From: Keratinibaculum paraultunense
GTDB lineage: Bacteria; Bacillota; Clostridia; Tissierellales; Tepidimicrobiaceae
Assembly (NCBI RefSeq): GCF_016767175.1
Contig: NZ_CP068564.1
Coordinates: 1,488,001-1,552,000, forward strand
Direction: 5' to 3'
Length of the DNA: 64,000 bases
Shown: in pieces, positions 34,951 through 43,728 of the stretch
Position numbering within the stretch: the first letter of the stretch is position 1
Layout: each line of letters begins with the position of its first letter
The notes under the pieces: generated by a model
What the model saw: only the letters and a program-made list of their open reading frames with translations
Told to the model about the DNA's origin: nothing
Database searches by the model: none
Program-made: the position numbers and the translations under genes

Positions 34951-35011
34951 CAAAAAATAAAAAACACCCCGAAACTAAGCCTCTAAAGAATTTATAAGGC
35001 TTAATTTCGGG
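34951..35011 (-). terminator. Terminator after the ribbon-helix-helix gene
   Basis: Arms CCCGAAACTAAGCCT and AGGCTTAATTTCGGG form a strong hairpin, followed on the minus strand by TGTTTTTTATTTTTT. Confidence 0.85.
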
Positions 35012-35035
35012 TAAGTTATAAAAACTGAATTTTGT

Positions 35036-35365
35036 TTAGTCTTCTATTTCAAGAAGTTCTAGACCCACTTCTAATAAAAACTTAACAAGAGCAGACTTTC
35101 CAATATTTAAATACTCTGCTGTCTTGTTAATCCTTTCAATAAGGGGTTCTCCAAGGTAATAAGTTGCTTTTTTATCTTGCTCTTTCTTCTCAATTTTTTT
35201 AATAACAATTTTGTTTCCTTGAATAGCTTTACTTTGTCCTTCTGCTATTGTTTTGTCTTTAATATCATAATTCTCTTGTTTTGAATTCTTTTTATTTGTT
35301 TTTTCGGCTGACTGTACTTTAAAACTAATAAAATATTCTTTGCTGTCAATGTTATTAATCTTCAT
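35036..35365 (-). CDS. Ribbon-helix-helix DNA-binding protein
   Basis: The start at 35365 is chosen for its AAGGAG site; a longer form from a GTG at 35416 is possible. The N-terminal two-thirds is charged and low-complexity, and the C-terminal 45 residues (YLGEPLIERINKTAEYLNIGKSALVKFLLEVGLELLE) look like an RHH/CopG-type domain. Such proteins act as repressors or partition/relaxase partners on plasmids and mobile elements. It has its own terminator on each side. Confidence 0.65.
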   Translation of the reverse strand: MKINNIDSKEYFISFKVQSAEKTNKKNSKQENYDIKDKTIAEGQSKAIQGNKIVIKKIEKKEQDKKATYYLGEPLIERINKTAEYLNIGKSALVKFLLEVGLELLEIED

Positions 35366-35450
35366 ATCTTTATCAACTCCTTTTAAATTTTTATCTTGCT
35401 TTATCACAGTAATCACCTCCCCTTTATATTTTTTAAAAAAGCAAAAAGAT

Positions 35451-35493
35451 CCAGATTAAATTTTGTAGAATATCTCTACAAAACTTAATCTGG
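35451..35493 (-). terminator. Long hairpin upstream of the ribbon-helix-helix gene
   Basis: A 19-bp stem (CCAGATTAAATTTTGTAGA / TCTACAAAACTTAATCTGG) is fully paired in minus-strand RNA with one G-U. It is followed by ATCTTTTTGCTTTTTT. It ends about 85 bases before the gene start, so it may be an attenuator or the end of a transcript cut off by the IS21 insertion. Confidence 0.75.
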
Positions 35494-35666
35494 ACCACAA
35501 AAATCTACAGCTATCAAATTATAAAACTACATCCATTAATTAATCTACATGTATTTGGTAAAATAAAAATGCAATAAATGGTCATCAAAAATACAAAAAG
35601 TAATTGCCAGTACAATCCCAAAATTATACCCTATTAAGTGAGCAAACTTAGTAGGGGGGAAAGGAT

Positions 35667-37169
35667 GTGCTGACAATTACTCAAGTAAATTATATACGAG
35701 ATTTATACTTTTGGGAAGGCAAAAATATTACTGAAATTTGTAATCTGACTGGAAGAAATTATCGCACTATTAAAAAATACATAGAACAAGATGACTTTAA
35801 TTCAAAAGAACATAAAGTTAAAAGACCTAATAAATCCGATGTCTTAAGGCCGATCATCAATAAATGGCTTACCGAAGATAAGTTCAGACACCATAAACAA
35901 AAGCATACTGCCAAAAGAATCTATGATAGGTTAAAAGAGGAATATCCTGATTTATTAAAGGTTTCAGAAAGAACCGTAAGGAGAATTGTCAAAGAAGAAA
36001 GGGAAAAAGTTTATGGAGCTGATAATGCCTATCTAAAGCTTGAGCATCCAGGCGGGGAGGCACAAGTAGATTTTGGCTGCTTTAAAGCCTATGAGAATGG
36101 TACATTGAAAGATTTCCATATGCTAGTATTATCATTTCCAAAATCTAATGCAGGCTTTGCAGTAGCCACAAGAAGCGAAACAAGGGAAGCCCTTCTAGAA
36201 GGAATGGTAACTATCTTTAACTTCATGGGCTATGTACCTAATACTATTTGGTTTGACCAAATGTCCTCTGTGGCACTGCGAACTAGGGATGAGAGAGGTG
36301 TTGTAAAACCAACAGACTTCATAGTGAGATTTGCAACCCATTATGGCTTTGATATTAAGCTTTGCAATCCAAACAGTGGCCATGAAAAAGGGAATGTAGA
36401 AAACAAGGTAGGTACCATTAGGAGAAACATTTTCGTTCCTGAGCCAACAATTAAGGATTTAGATGAATTTAACCAAAAGCTCCTTGAGAAATGCCTTGAG
36501 GCCAATAAAGAACTTCATTACCGTCATAAGGTACCAATTAAAGATCTATTTGAATCAGAAAAAACATTGATGATTCCTGTTAACAAGGTAGTCTTTGATA
36601 CAGCTAATTATGAAAACAGAAAAGTGAATAAATATGGACTTGTAGAATATTCAGGATGTCGATATTCAGTAAGCCCAAAATATGTGGGAGAAACTGTAGT
36701 TTTAAAGATAATGGCCAACAAAATAGAAATCCTCACAAAGGATTTATCAGTTAAGATTACAGAACACCCTAGGCTGTTTGAAAGAGGGCAGGAATCCATA
36801 AATTATATAGACTTCATTGACATAATCAAGTTAAGGCCAAATGCCTTGAAATATTTAAGTATATATTCACTACTTCCTACATCATGGCAAGATTATCTTA
36901 AGTCCTTAGATAAAGAATCTTACAGACAAGCCTTTGATGTATTGAGAATGATACTATTAGAAGAAGATATGGACTATGCCGACAAGGTATTAAAAGAAAC
37001 TTTAAAACACAAGTCAATATCCCCAGAGGCTGTAGAGATAACATACAAGCGATTCAAAGAAGACCACACTCTCTTTGAAAGTACAATATATTTTCCAGAA
37101 GATTTACCACCATATGAAGTTGATATCAACCAATATGACCTCTTGCTACTTGGAGGTGAGAGAAGATGA
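35667..37169 (+). CDS. istA: IS21 transposase IstA
   Basis: The 500-residue protein has an N-terminal helix-turn-helix (NITEICNLTGRNYRTIKKYI), the rve DDE integrase core (AQVDFGCF with the first Asp, TIWFDQMSS with the second, and HEKGNVENKVG with Glu), and a C-terminal beta domain. It carries out strand transfer with IstB. The 3' end overlaps istB by 4 bases, as usual. Confidence 0.92.
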   Translation: MLTITQVNYIRDLYFWEGKNITEICNLTGRNYRTIKKYIEQDDFNSKEHKVKRPNKSDVLRPIINKWLTEDKFRHHKQKHTAKRIYDRLKEEYPDLLKVSERTVRRIVKEEREKVYGADNAYLKLEHPGGEAQVDFGCFKAYENGTLKDFHMLVLSFPKSNAGFAVATRSETREALLEGMVTIFNFMGYVPNTIWFDQMSSVALRTRDERGVVKPTDFIVRFATHYGFDIKLCNPNSGHEKGNVENKVGTIRRNIFVPEPTIKDLDEFNQKLLEKCLEANKELHYRHKVPIKDLFESEKTLMIPVNKVVFDTANYENRKVNKYGLVEYSGCRYSVSPKYVGETVVLKIMANKIEILTKDLSVKITEHPRLFERGQESINYIDFIDIIKLRPNALKYLSIYSLLPTSWQDYLKSLDKESYRQAFDVLRMILLEEDMDYADKVLKETLKHKSISPEAVEITYKRFKEDHTLFESTIYFPEDLPPYEVDINQYDLLLLGGERR

Positions 37170-37882
37170 GGGAAGAAATTAGTAAATATCAAAAGAAACT
37201 GAGACTATCCAGTAGCCTTATGGAGATCTATCCAAATATTGAAGCAGAAAGTCATGAGGAATTCTTACTTAAACTACTAAAAGAGCTAAATGAAGATAGG
37301 GAAGAAAAAAGGAGAATCAGAAATTTAAAGAATGCAGGATTTCAAGTATTAAAATCATTAGAAGGCTACGATTACTCACAAATCAGATTTCCAAACAGCT
37401 TAAGGGTACAAGAACTTGAATCACTATCCTTTGTAGATAAAAAAGAAAATTTAATTCTTTATGGCTCAGTAGGAACTGGAAAAACGCATCTATCAGTAGC
37501 CCTTGGAGTTAAGCTGATAAATGAAGGTAAAAAAGCAGTTTTCTATCGAGTCCATGATTTAATCAACCAACTAGAATCAGACGATCAAAAGAAAAAATCA
37601 TCCATTTACAAGAAAATCAATCAAGCGGACCTACTTATCCTTGATGAATGGGGGTACCTTCCCCTTCATCAAGAAGGAGCAAGACTCCTATTTGACATCG
37701 TTTCAATCTGCTATGAAACAAAAAGTATTATCATAACGACAAACATAGAATTTGGAAAATGGAAAGGCTTTTTATTTGATGAAAAGCTTACAGCTGCAAT
37801 AGTAGATAGACTAATACACCACTCACACATGCTAATATTTACAGGAAAAAGCTATCGTATGGCCAACTCATTAATTAGGTAA
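37166..37882 (+). CDS. istB: IS21 helper ATPase IstB
   Basis: The 238-residue DnaA/DnaC-like AAA+ ATPase has Walker A GSVGTGKTH (about 92-100) and Walker B LLILDEWGY. IstB assists IstA by remodelling target DNA. It is complete and overlaps istA by 4 bases. Confidence 0.92.
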   Translation: MREEISKYQKKLRLSSSLMEIYPNIEAESHEEFLLKLLKELNEDREEKRRIRNLKNAGFQVLKSLEGYDYSQIRFPNSLRVQELESLSFVDKKENLILYGSVGTGKTHLSVALGVKLINEGKKAVFYRVHDLINQLESDDQKKKSSIYKKINQADLLILDEWGYLPLHQEGARLLFDIVSICYETKSIIITTNIEFGKWKGFLFDEKLTAAIVDRLIHHSHMLIFTGKSYRMANSLIR

Positions 37883-38208
37883 AAATTGTGCTGGCAATTA
37901 CACATGGAAACTTGTATTTTAAATGGCCAAAAATTGTATTTTCATATTGCCAAACACAATTATTTATCTTACTACCTCTCATTCTATTAAGCCATTATAT
38001 ATAAATAAATTTTATTTATTATTAATTCATATCTTCAAATTTTTCTCATACCTACTCTTTTTAAGGATTTCATTAGCGTCCATTTATAAGTTGCTTCTAA
38101 TAATTAATAAAATAGAAAATAGTAAAAACAATCTAACTATGCTATAATCATTGATTTTATGAAAAAAGATGTCTATGTTTACTAATATCCACCATTTGGA
38201 AAATCAGC

Positions 38209-38261
38209 TTGACAAATATTAATATAATTGGTATATTATAGATGTAAAGGTAGCTTTACAT
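38209..38261 (+). promoter_or_regulatory. Promoter and palindromic operator of the XRE-DUF2178 pair
   Basis: TTGACA (38209-38214) and TATATT (38232-38237) are 17 bases apart. Just downstream, ATGTAAAGGTAGCTTTACAT (38242-38261) has 7-bp inverted arms and is a likely binding site for the XRE protein that follows, giving autoregulation. Confidence 0.72.
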
Positions 38262-38287
38262 TTGTTGAAAGGAGGTTGCATGAGATT

Positions 38288-38491
38288 TTGAAGAATAATT
38301 TAGAAAAACTAAGAAAAGAAAGAGGTATAAAACAAGAAGAACTAGCAAAAGAATTAAAGGTCTCTCGGCAAACTATTAGCTCAATTGAAAATGGGCGATA
38401 TAATCCGTCAATCATTTTAGCATTTAAAATTGCAAAATATTTTAATAAAAAAATTGAAGATATCTTTATTTATGAGGAGGTAGAAAAATGA
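38288..38491 (+). CDS. XRE-family helix-turn-helix regulator
   Basis: The TTG at 38288 follows AAAGGAGG by 12 bases and gives 67 residues, almost all a Cro/C1-type helix-turn-helix (LRKERGIKQEELAKELKVSRQTISSIENGRYNPS). This short form is the usual one beside a DUF2178 membrane gene. The partner gene starts four bases before its stop (ATGA). It probably represses its own operon through the palindrome upstream. Confidence 0.85.
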   Translation: MKNNLEKLRKERGIKQEELAKELKVSRQTISSIENGRYNPSIILAFKIAKYFNKKIEDIFIYEEVEK

Positions 38492-38910
38492 ATGTAAAGG
38501 AAAGTAAAACTACTAACACTATTTTTCTAGTAGTAGGTGTTATTATTGTAATATCTGGATTAGTTCTAGGAAAAATATCGAATTTTAATAATGTAAGATT
38601 TATTATAAGTGGTTTAGTTGGAATAGGTGGAGCATTTACCGCAATTAGTAGTATTAACCTGTACAAAATTAAAATACACCCCCAAAAATATGAGGAACAA
38701 ATGAGCGCTAAATATGATGAGCGTAATATTTTTATAAGGAGTAATGCTGGATATGCTACTTTTATACTCACATTATGTGTAGTAGGGATTGCTTCTATTA
38801 TATTTTTAACTTTAGATCATCTTTGGTTTGCTATAGTTGCACTTGGAACTTTTATAATTCAAATTATTAGCTACTGGATTTTTGTTAGATATTATAACAA
38901 AAAACTATAA
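38488..38910 (+). CDS. DUF2178-like membrane protein
   Basis: The 140-residue protein has four hydrophobic segments in two hairpins (IFLVVGVIIVISGLVLG, ISGLVGIGGAFTAISSI, YATFILTLCVVGIASII, FAIVALGTFIIQIISYWIF) and a basic KYDERN loop between them, typical of DUF2178 proteins that are encoded with small XRE regulators. The role is unknown. Confidence 0.78.
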   Translation: MNVKESKTTNTIFLVVGVIIVISGLVLGKISNFNNVRFIISGLVGIGGAFTAISSINLYKIKIHPQKYEEQMSAKYDERNIFIRSNAGYATFILTLCVVGIASIIFLTLDHLWFAIVALGTFIIQIISYWIFVRYYNKKL

Positions 38911-39015
38911 AATTTAATAGTTGAATTTATTTTAATTCTAGCTATGACAAACTCAAAAAACTTCTAAATAATTGATTTTACCAAAGGGTGATTTAATTAA
39001 GTCTGTGTTTAGTTG

Positions 39016-39076
39016 AATAAGACTCTTTTCTGGCACTACTTAGAAATATGAATTAAAACCAAAAAAGAGTCTTATT
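39016..39076. terminator. Bidirectional terminator
   Basis: Arms AATAAGACTCTTTT and AAAAGAGTCTTATT lie between the convergent DUF2178 gene and the gene ending at 39208. Confidence 0.72.
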
Positions 39077-39207
39077 ATGTCAATAATTAGTTACTAAGCA
39101 TATGGAACCCCCTCAAAACTGTAAACACCAAGTACTTTTCTATAAATTTCGAAAAATAACTTTCCCAAATCATTCCCAACTAATATTAATTTTTATTAAA
39201 TCCATAG

Positions 39208-39750
39208 CTATTTATTTTCTTCTTTAATAAAAATATAGATTCCATCAACACCTTCATTATCTTTAGCTTCTTTAAGAAGGTTTATAAGTTCACCACTTTC
39301 AATGTATTTAGGAGTGATTCCATATACACTTACATGTGTATCATCTTTTTCACCATATAAGCTATATTCTGTAAAATTACAGTTATTCTCTAAAAATGCC
39401 TTATGGGCATCCATTAAAACCTTTGCCACTTCTTCTAAGGAGCTATCTTCTAAATCCAACCTGATTAAAACCTCTGAACACAAGGGCAGTGATTTATCGA
39501 ATTCCATATCAAGTTCTAAAATTTTTCTAGCCTTATCATCCATTTTATACATTACCATTGTAGTATTGTTTTCATATCCAAGTTCTTCTGCAATAATTTT
39601 CTTAGCAATGGCAGAATATTCATCTGAAAATCTTTGTAATGTATTAAACTTTCCTAATACATAGCTTTCATAATCATCCCTAATATCACCGCTACGATAA
39701 TATATGGCAAATTTAGTATCTATACTTGTTTTAGATTTAGCTCTTGCCAT
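39208..39750 (-). CDS. Hypothetical protein of the mobile element
   Basis: The 180-residue acidic protein (MARAKSKTSIDTKFAIYYRS.., ending FIKEENK) has no signal peptide or membrane segment and no recognised motif. It is the downstream partner of the HExxH gene (47 bases apart), so the two are likely co-transcribed. Confidence 0.6.
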   Translation of the reverse strand: MARAKSKTSIDTKFAIYYRSGDIRDDYESYVLGKFNTLQRFSDEYSAIAKKIIAEELGYENNTTMVMYKMDDKARKILELDMEFDKSLPLCSEVLIRLDLEDSSLEEVAKVLMDAHKAFLENNCNFTEYSLYGEKDDTHVSVYGITPKYIESGELINLLKEAKDNEGVDGIYIFIKEENK

Positions 39751-39797
39751 ATATGACCCGTCTTTAAAATTATAAATTACTTTTTCTACTTCAAGAT

Positions 39798-40301
39798 CTA
39801 AAATTGAAATTCCTCATCATTGTTAAAAAGATATGTGGTTCCATCGTAAGTAAAATAATAGCGAAAGCTTCTATAAAAATCATCCATTGGGATATAGCCT
39901 TGAGATATCAAGTCTTGATTTTTATATTGAATGGCATGTCTTATTTCATGAAATAAGTTCCATATTATAAACAAACTATTTACTCCAATGTACTCTGGAT
40001 TTAAAAAAATAACTTTTTCTTCTTTATCATAATTAGCAAAAGCTGTTTCAAAACCCTTTTTAGGGATAAATAACAATGCCTTAAGATAGTCATTAAGTTC
40101 ATAATTTTCTACTAGAATTTCAAACATCCAGATAATACTTTGGAGTCTATGACTCTGATTTAATTTCTCCCAATTAGAAAGATAGATTATATCTATAACA
40201 GAATTCCTTGTAATTTTTATACCATTACAATCAAAAGATTCTATTCCTATAATATTATGTTTTTGAATAAATTCATTATGTTTTTCTACTCTATATTTCA
40301 T
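39798..40301 (-). CDS. HExxH-containing metallopeptidase-like protein
   Basis: The 167-residue protein carries FHEIRHAIQYK, a perfect HExxH zinc-protease motif near residue 123. The context resembles small ImmA/SprT-like peptidases encoded on mobile elements, which often cleave a repressor to induce the element. The third metal ligand and the family could not be identified, so it could also be a different metallo-hydrolase. It precedes the 39208 gene by 47 bases. Confidence 0.6.
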   Translation of the reverse strand: MKYRVEKHNEFIQKHNIIGIESFDCNGIKITRNSVIDIIYLSNWEKLNQSHRLQSIIWMFEILVENYELNDYLKALLFIPKKGFETAFANYDKEEKVIFLNPEYIGVNSLFIIWNLFHEIRHAIQYKNQDLISQGYIPMDDFYRSFRYYFTYDGTTYLFNNDEEFQF

Positions 40302-40523
40302 TATAGAATACCCCCATCAACTAATATAAACATTATACTATCGGATTGACCCCTTAATTTTGGACAAGAATTCAATAATACTTCCAATATCATAATATTT
40401 CATTTTGCCCTTGGTTTATTGTACATTAATATTTATCTTCATCAAGGGTAAAGGCTACGCCCCTTAAAGCAAGCCCTTGATTTCAGCTAAATATTAATGT
40501 GTTAGGCACTTGAAGGCAAAGTA

Positions 40524-41500
40524 TTAAAGCTTTATTTTCAAAGGTTTTGCTGTTCCTTCCAATGTTTTATGGTAAAATTCTACTGGTGAAATATATCCTA
40601 AAGAACTATGGATTCTAACTTTATTGTAGAATTTAATATATTCAGATACTGCTTCATAAGCTTCTGTATAGCTTTTAAATTCGTACCTTGACAAACATTC
40701 ATCTTCTAACAATCTATGAAAAGCTTCTATATGGGCATTTTTATTTGGAGTCTTAAATGGTATCCTTTCATGCTCTAATTTTAATTCTTTACAAGTATCT
40801 TGAAATTTATTGCTGATAAATTGTGGGCCATTATCTGACCTTATAATCAAGTTAATTTTCTTATTATAAAGTTCCCGCTTCATTAATCCCCTTTTAAGGG
40901 TTACGATTATGTCTTCAGTTTTACAAGATAATCCCATATGATATTCTACTATATTTCTATCATATACATCTAAAAAGGAAGCTATATAGAAGAATCTATC
41001 TTCACCATGAATATAACCATATTTAACATCTACTTCCCAAAGGGAATTTGATGTTGTTATTTCTCTATTTATAGCTATTTTTCTAGGATATTTAGGTTTA
41101 ATTTTCCTTTGAGGCCTTAGGACCTCAAGTTCTTTACATAATCTATATACTTTTTTCTTATTTATGATTAAATTAAATTTTCTCCCTAATAACACAGTTA
41201 TTTTGTAATAACCATAGTACAATCCCTCTGTTTCTATGATTTCTAATATATATTCTTTTATTTGTTCATCACAAATGCGGTCTCCATCTTTATCAAAAGA
41301 ATAACCAGGAATTGGTCTACCACCTTTATTCGTTATAATATCTTCATTTACATCTTCAGATTTAGCTCTTTTTTTAATGTTGTAATAATAGGTAGACCTA
41401 CTTAAGCCTACAATTTTAAGGACAGTAACTGCGGTATATCCTAGATCAATCCATTTCTTTGCAATGTTAACTTTATCTTCTATTGTGGGTTCGTTTTTTT
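40524..41500 (-). CDS. IS3-family transposase OrfB (made by frameshifting)
   Basis: The frame is open from the A-run at about 41500 and reads NEPTIEDKVNIAKKWIDLGYTAVTVLKIVGLSRSTYYYN, then the DDE core: D in WEVDVKYGYI, D in IIRSDNGPQF and E in NKNAHIEAFHRLLEDE. There is no good independent start codon, so it is made as an OrfA-OrfB fusion. Confidence 0.88.
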
Positions 41501-41788
41501 TAAAAGGTCTCTAAGAATGGCTATTTCTAAATCTTTTTCACCTAGTAATTTTTTCAATTGTTCATTTTCTTCTTCTAAAGATTTAGCATTAATATTATTG
41601 GAATAATTAGAACTTGGAATTAATCCATTTTGCTTCTTTGACTCCCTAACCCAGCGAGTAACAGTGCCAGGAACTAAATCGTGTCTTCTTGCAACTAAAG
41701 AAGCATTGCCTGTTTCTTCTACTTCCTTAACAATTTGACGCTTAAATTCTTCTGGATACCTTTTACCTTTCCATTTCAATTTAGACAA
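41480..41788 (-). CDS. IS3-family transposase OrfA with slippery site
   Basis: The 102-residue protein has a helix-turn-helix (EEFKRQIVKEVEETGNASLVARRHDLVPGTVTRW) and a C-terminal coiled coil. Eight A's on the minus strand (41494-41501) near its end are a typical -1 slippage site that fuses it to OrfB. Confidence 0.9.
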   Translation of the reverse strand: MSKLKWKGKRYPEEFKRQIVKEVEETGNASLVARRHDLVPGTVTRWVRESKKQNGLIPSSNYSNNINAKSLEEENEQLKKLLGEKDLEIAILRDLLKKTNPQ

Positions 41789-41855
41789 CCTCCTATTAAT
41801 TTTTATTTTACTAAATTAGTGTGCGATTGTCCAAATTGGTTAGGGGGTTTAATAG

Positions 41856-42077
41856 TTATGACCTTATAAATTCAAAAACTTTAACCATTATGTCACTTAT
41901 GAAGTGACAATTTTCATTAACATTTAAGATCTTTGTATATCTTAAATATTTTCTAATACATCTTGTATCTTTGTATTCTTTGGTTAAACAAATTACATTT
42001 AAAGGTAGATTTTGGCTGATAAAATAGCCCTTCTTACCTTTATAAATATAGTTAAATAATCTGCATTTAATAGTTTT
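41856..42077 (-). pseudogene. Open-frame fragment of a small protein
   Basis: A 73-residue frame (KTIKCRLFNYIYKGKKGYFI.., LPLNVICLTKEYKDTRCIRK.., ending KVFEFIRS) looks coding in composition but has no start codon. It follows TAG and lies directly against the IS3 end. It is probably an element gene whose 5' part has decayed. The gap also holds a small hairpin (TGTCACTTATGAAGTGACA). Confidence 0.35.
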
Positions 42078-42115
42078 CTAACACTCAATAAGTACTATAT
42101 GCTTCAAATCTTTAT

Positions 42116-43645
42116 TTAAACTAATAATCTTATTACCAGTTTTTTTACCCCATTAAGTTGCTTCTTATATTCTCTCCTAATATATTTAGATTCTTCTAAT
42201 CTTTTCAGTAAAATACTTATATTACTTGATGTAGTGCGTAATTCTTTTGCTAAAGTATTTAATGAAGGATTGCAAATTCCTTTGTTATAAGCATATTTTA
42301 AAAGCAATACATAAAGCCTAAATCCTCCAGGAGAAACACCTCTTTCAATAGCTTTATTTATAGCGTCATTGCTTACTAATGTATACCCTAAGCCAAAAGT
42401 ACTTTGTGAAATTGCTTTATAAAAGTTTTCCTCTCTTTTTCGTTTGTTACCATTTATTATTTTTACATAGCCCAGTTTCTTTAGAGTACTTAAGCTATCT
42501 AAAATTGTCTTATTGCTCATACATATCTTACCTGAGCTGTTAATTAGCTCCTCATTTAATGCACTTGTTGTTAGGCCTTCTTTGTTTCGGACTAATACTG
42601 AGTAAATTAGTAAATCATTTCCAGTTAACTTTTGTATGTCGTTCAACAATCGGTTATTAATTCTCACCATCTTGTCTAGGTTAATATTACCTATAGACAT
42701 AGAAAAATTACAATCAGGTCGATTACAATATTTATCAAGAATCTGTTGCAATTCGGGCTTATTTATCTTGCAACCTAACAGTTTGTAGTCTTCATACCAA
42801 TACATATTAAAGTCTTTTATAAGTTTTCTTATACTTTCCGGTGGATTGTTTCGATTATTCCAATCAAGGATAGCTTGTTGACTTATGTCTCTCGGAAATC
42901 CTTTTACTTGCAGCCACTTTGTTAGTCTGCCTAAAGCAAAGTTCCTCTCACCTTTTGATACACCTTTTATTATTTTTTCAATGCAAGGTCTATCGGTTTT
43001 AATCTCATCTATTATACTTTTTGTAAGCTCCAATTTGGCTTTTAAAGGCTTTTCTGAGACTTGTCCGATACAATCCTTCAAAAGTTCCTTAAATAGCCTA
43101 TAATCGTAAATTAAAGAGTAATCAGCTTGTAGTATTTTGTACTCTAATGGCCTTTCTTTATCTTTAATATTTAGTGTACCTGGCAACCTCATTATTCTAG
43201 CTTTATCTGTTGCCTTTATATCTGCATCTGTAATATCTGCTATTATTCTTAACACTTCTGTTACCTCTTGTTGCCTTTCCTTTAACAACCAATAAGCATG
43301 TATACCATTACCACTTGAAATTAATATAGAAGCTTTAGGCAGTCCTACTGCCATTATTATATCTTGTACCTTCTTAACTCTTTCTTCAACACTTAATCCC
43401 ATCATTCCTTTGTCAAAATCAAGCCACAAAACCCTTGTTGTATTGCAGCACCTAGTCTTACCACTCTTTTTGTTTCTACTAAAAACCCCAAAATACACAT
43501 TTTTATCCTTTGGTGGTGTATATTTGTTTATATCTTGTTGCTTAAGAAAGTGTTGCGTTACATTTCCTTCATGATCGATTTCCCTAATTTCCAAATATTC
43601 GTTAGTTCCATTAATTATTTCTTCTAAAAATCTGTTTAATTCCAT
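42116..43645 (-). CDS. AEP-type primase/plasmid replication protein
   Basis: The start at 43645 follows AGGAGG (509 residues). The N-terminal 190 residues look like an archaeo-eukaryotic-type primase (RepB/PrimPol-like) palm: VLWLDFDKG with two catalytic acidics, SSGNGIHAYW with the conserved His, and ARIMRLPGTLN. The C-terminal half has winged-helix-like segments (LTTSALNEELINSSG, NPSLNTLAKELRTTSSNISILLKRLEES). It probably starts replication of the element after excision. Its ribosome binding site is sequestered in a hairpin (separate entry). Confidence 0.8.
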   Translation of the reverse strand: MELNRFLEEIINGTNEYLEIREIDHEGNVTQHFLKQQDINKYTPPKDKNVYFGVFSRNKKSGKTRCCNTTRVLWLDFDKGMMGLSVEERVKKVQDIIMAVGLPKASILISSGNGIHAYWLLKERQQEVTEVLRIIADITDADIKATDKARIMRLPGTLNIKDKERPLEYKILQADYSLIYDYRLFKELLKDCIGQVSEKPLKAKLELTKSIIDEIKTDRPCIEKIIKGVSKGERNFALGRLTKWLQVKGFPRDISQQAILDWNNRNNPPESIRKLIKDFNMYWYEDYKLLGCKINKPELQQILDKYCNRPDCNFSMSIGNINLDKMVRINNRLLNDIQKLTGNDLLIYSVLVRNKEGLTTSALNEELINSSGKICMSNKTILDSLSTLKKLGYVKIINGNKRKREENFYKAISQSTFGLGYTLVSNDAINKAIERGVSPGGFRLYVLLLKYAYNKGICNPSLNTLAKELRTTSSNISILLKRLEESKYIRREYKKQLNGVKKLVIRLLV

Positions 43646-43653
43646 AATTTCCA

Positions 43654-43672
43654 CCTCCTATTAAATAGGAGG
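43654..43672 (-). promoter_or_regulatory. Hairpin that hides the primase ribosome binding site
   Basis: CCTCCTAT / ATAGGAGG with a three-base loop is a perfect 8-bp stem that contains the AGGAGG used by the primase gene, directly after the U-run of the preceding terminator. Read-through RNA would fold and block translation, so expression would need a dedicated promoter or another factor. Confidence 0.65.
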
Positions 43673-43675
43673 AGA

Positions 43676-43709
43676 AAAAAAGCCTCATAACTTTTTAAGT
43701 CATGAGGCT
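43676..43709 (-). terminator. Terminator after the replication-relaxation gene
   Basis: Arms AGCCTCATAACTT and AAGTCATGAGGCT with one mismatch are followed on the minus strand by TTTTTTTCTCC. Confidence 0.88.
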
Positions 43710-43728
43710 TAACAAGTTTAGTAAACTA

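Larger units (their letters stand above)
35550..37958 (+). mobile_element. IS21-family insertion sequence, copy 1 (apparently intact)
   Basis: Terminal repeats TGTATTTGGTAAA (left) and TGTGTTTGGCAA (right, reversed) enclose intact istA and istB. The ends share a longer internal repeat (TAATTGCCAGYACAAT). It separates the RHH gene from its upstream DNA. A target duplication was not evident. Confidence 0.82.
40343..41854 (-). mobile_element. IS3-family insertion sequence (intact copy)
   Basis: The right end (40343) reads GATTGACCCCTTAATTTTGGACAA and the left end, reversed, reads CCCCCTAACCAATTTGGACAA. It carries orfA and orfB with a slippery A-run between them. Between the orfB stop and the right end is a long hairpin (arms ACATTAATATTTA / TAAATATTAATGT around 40425-40500), also kept in the deleted copy at 30 kb. 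Confidence 0.88.
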
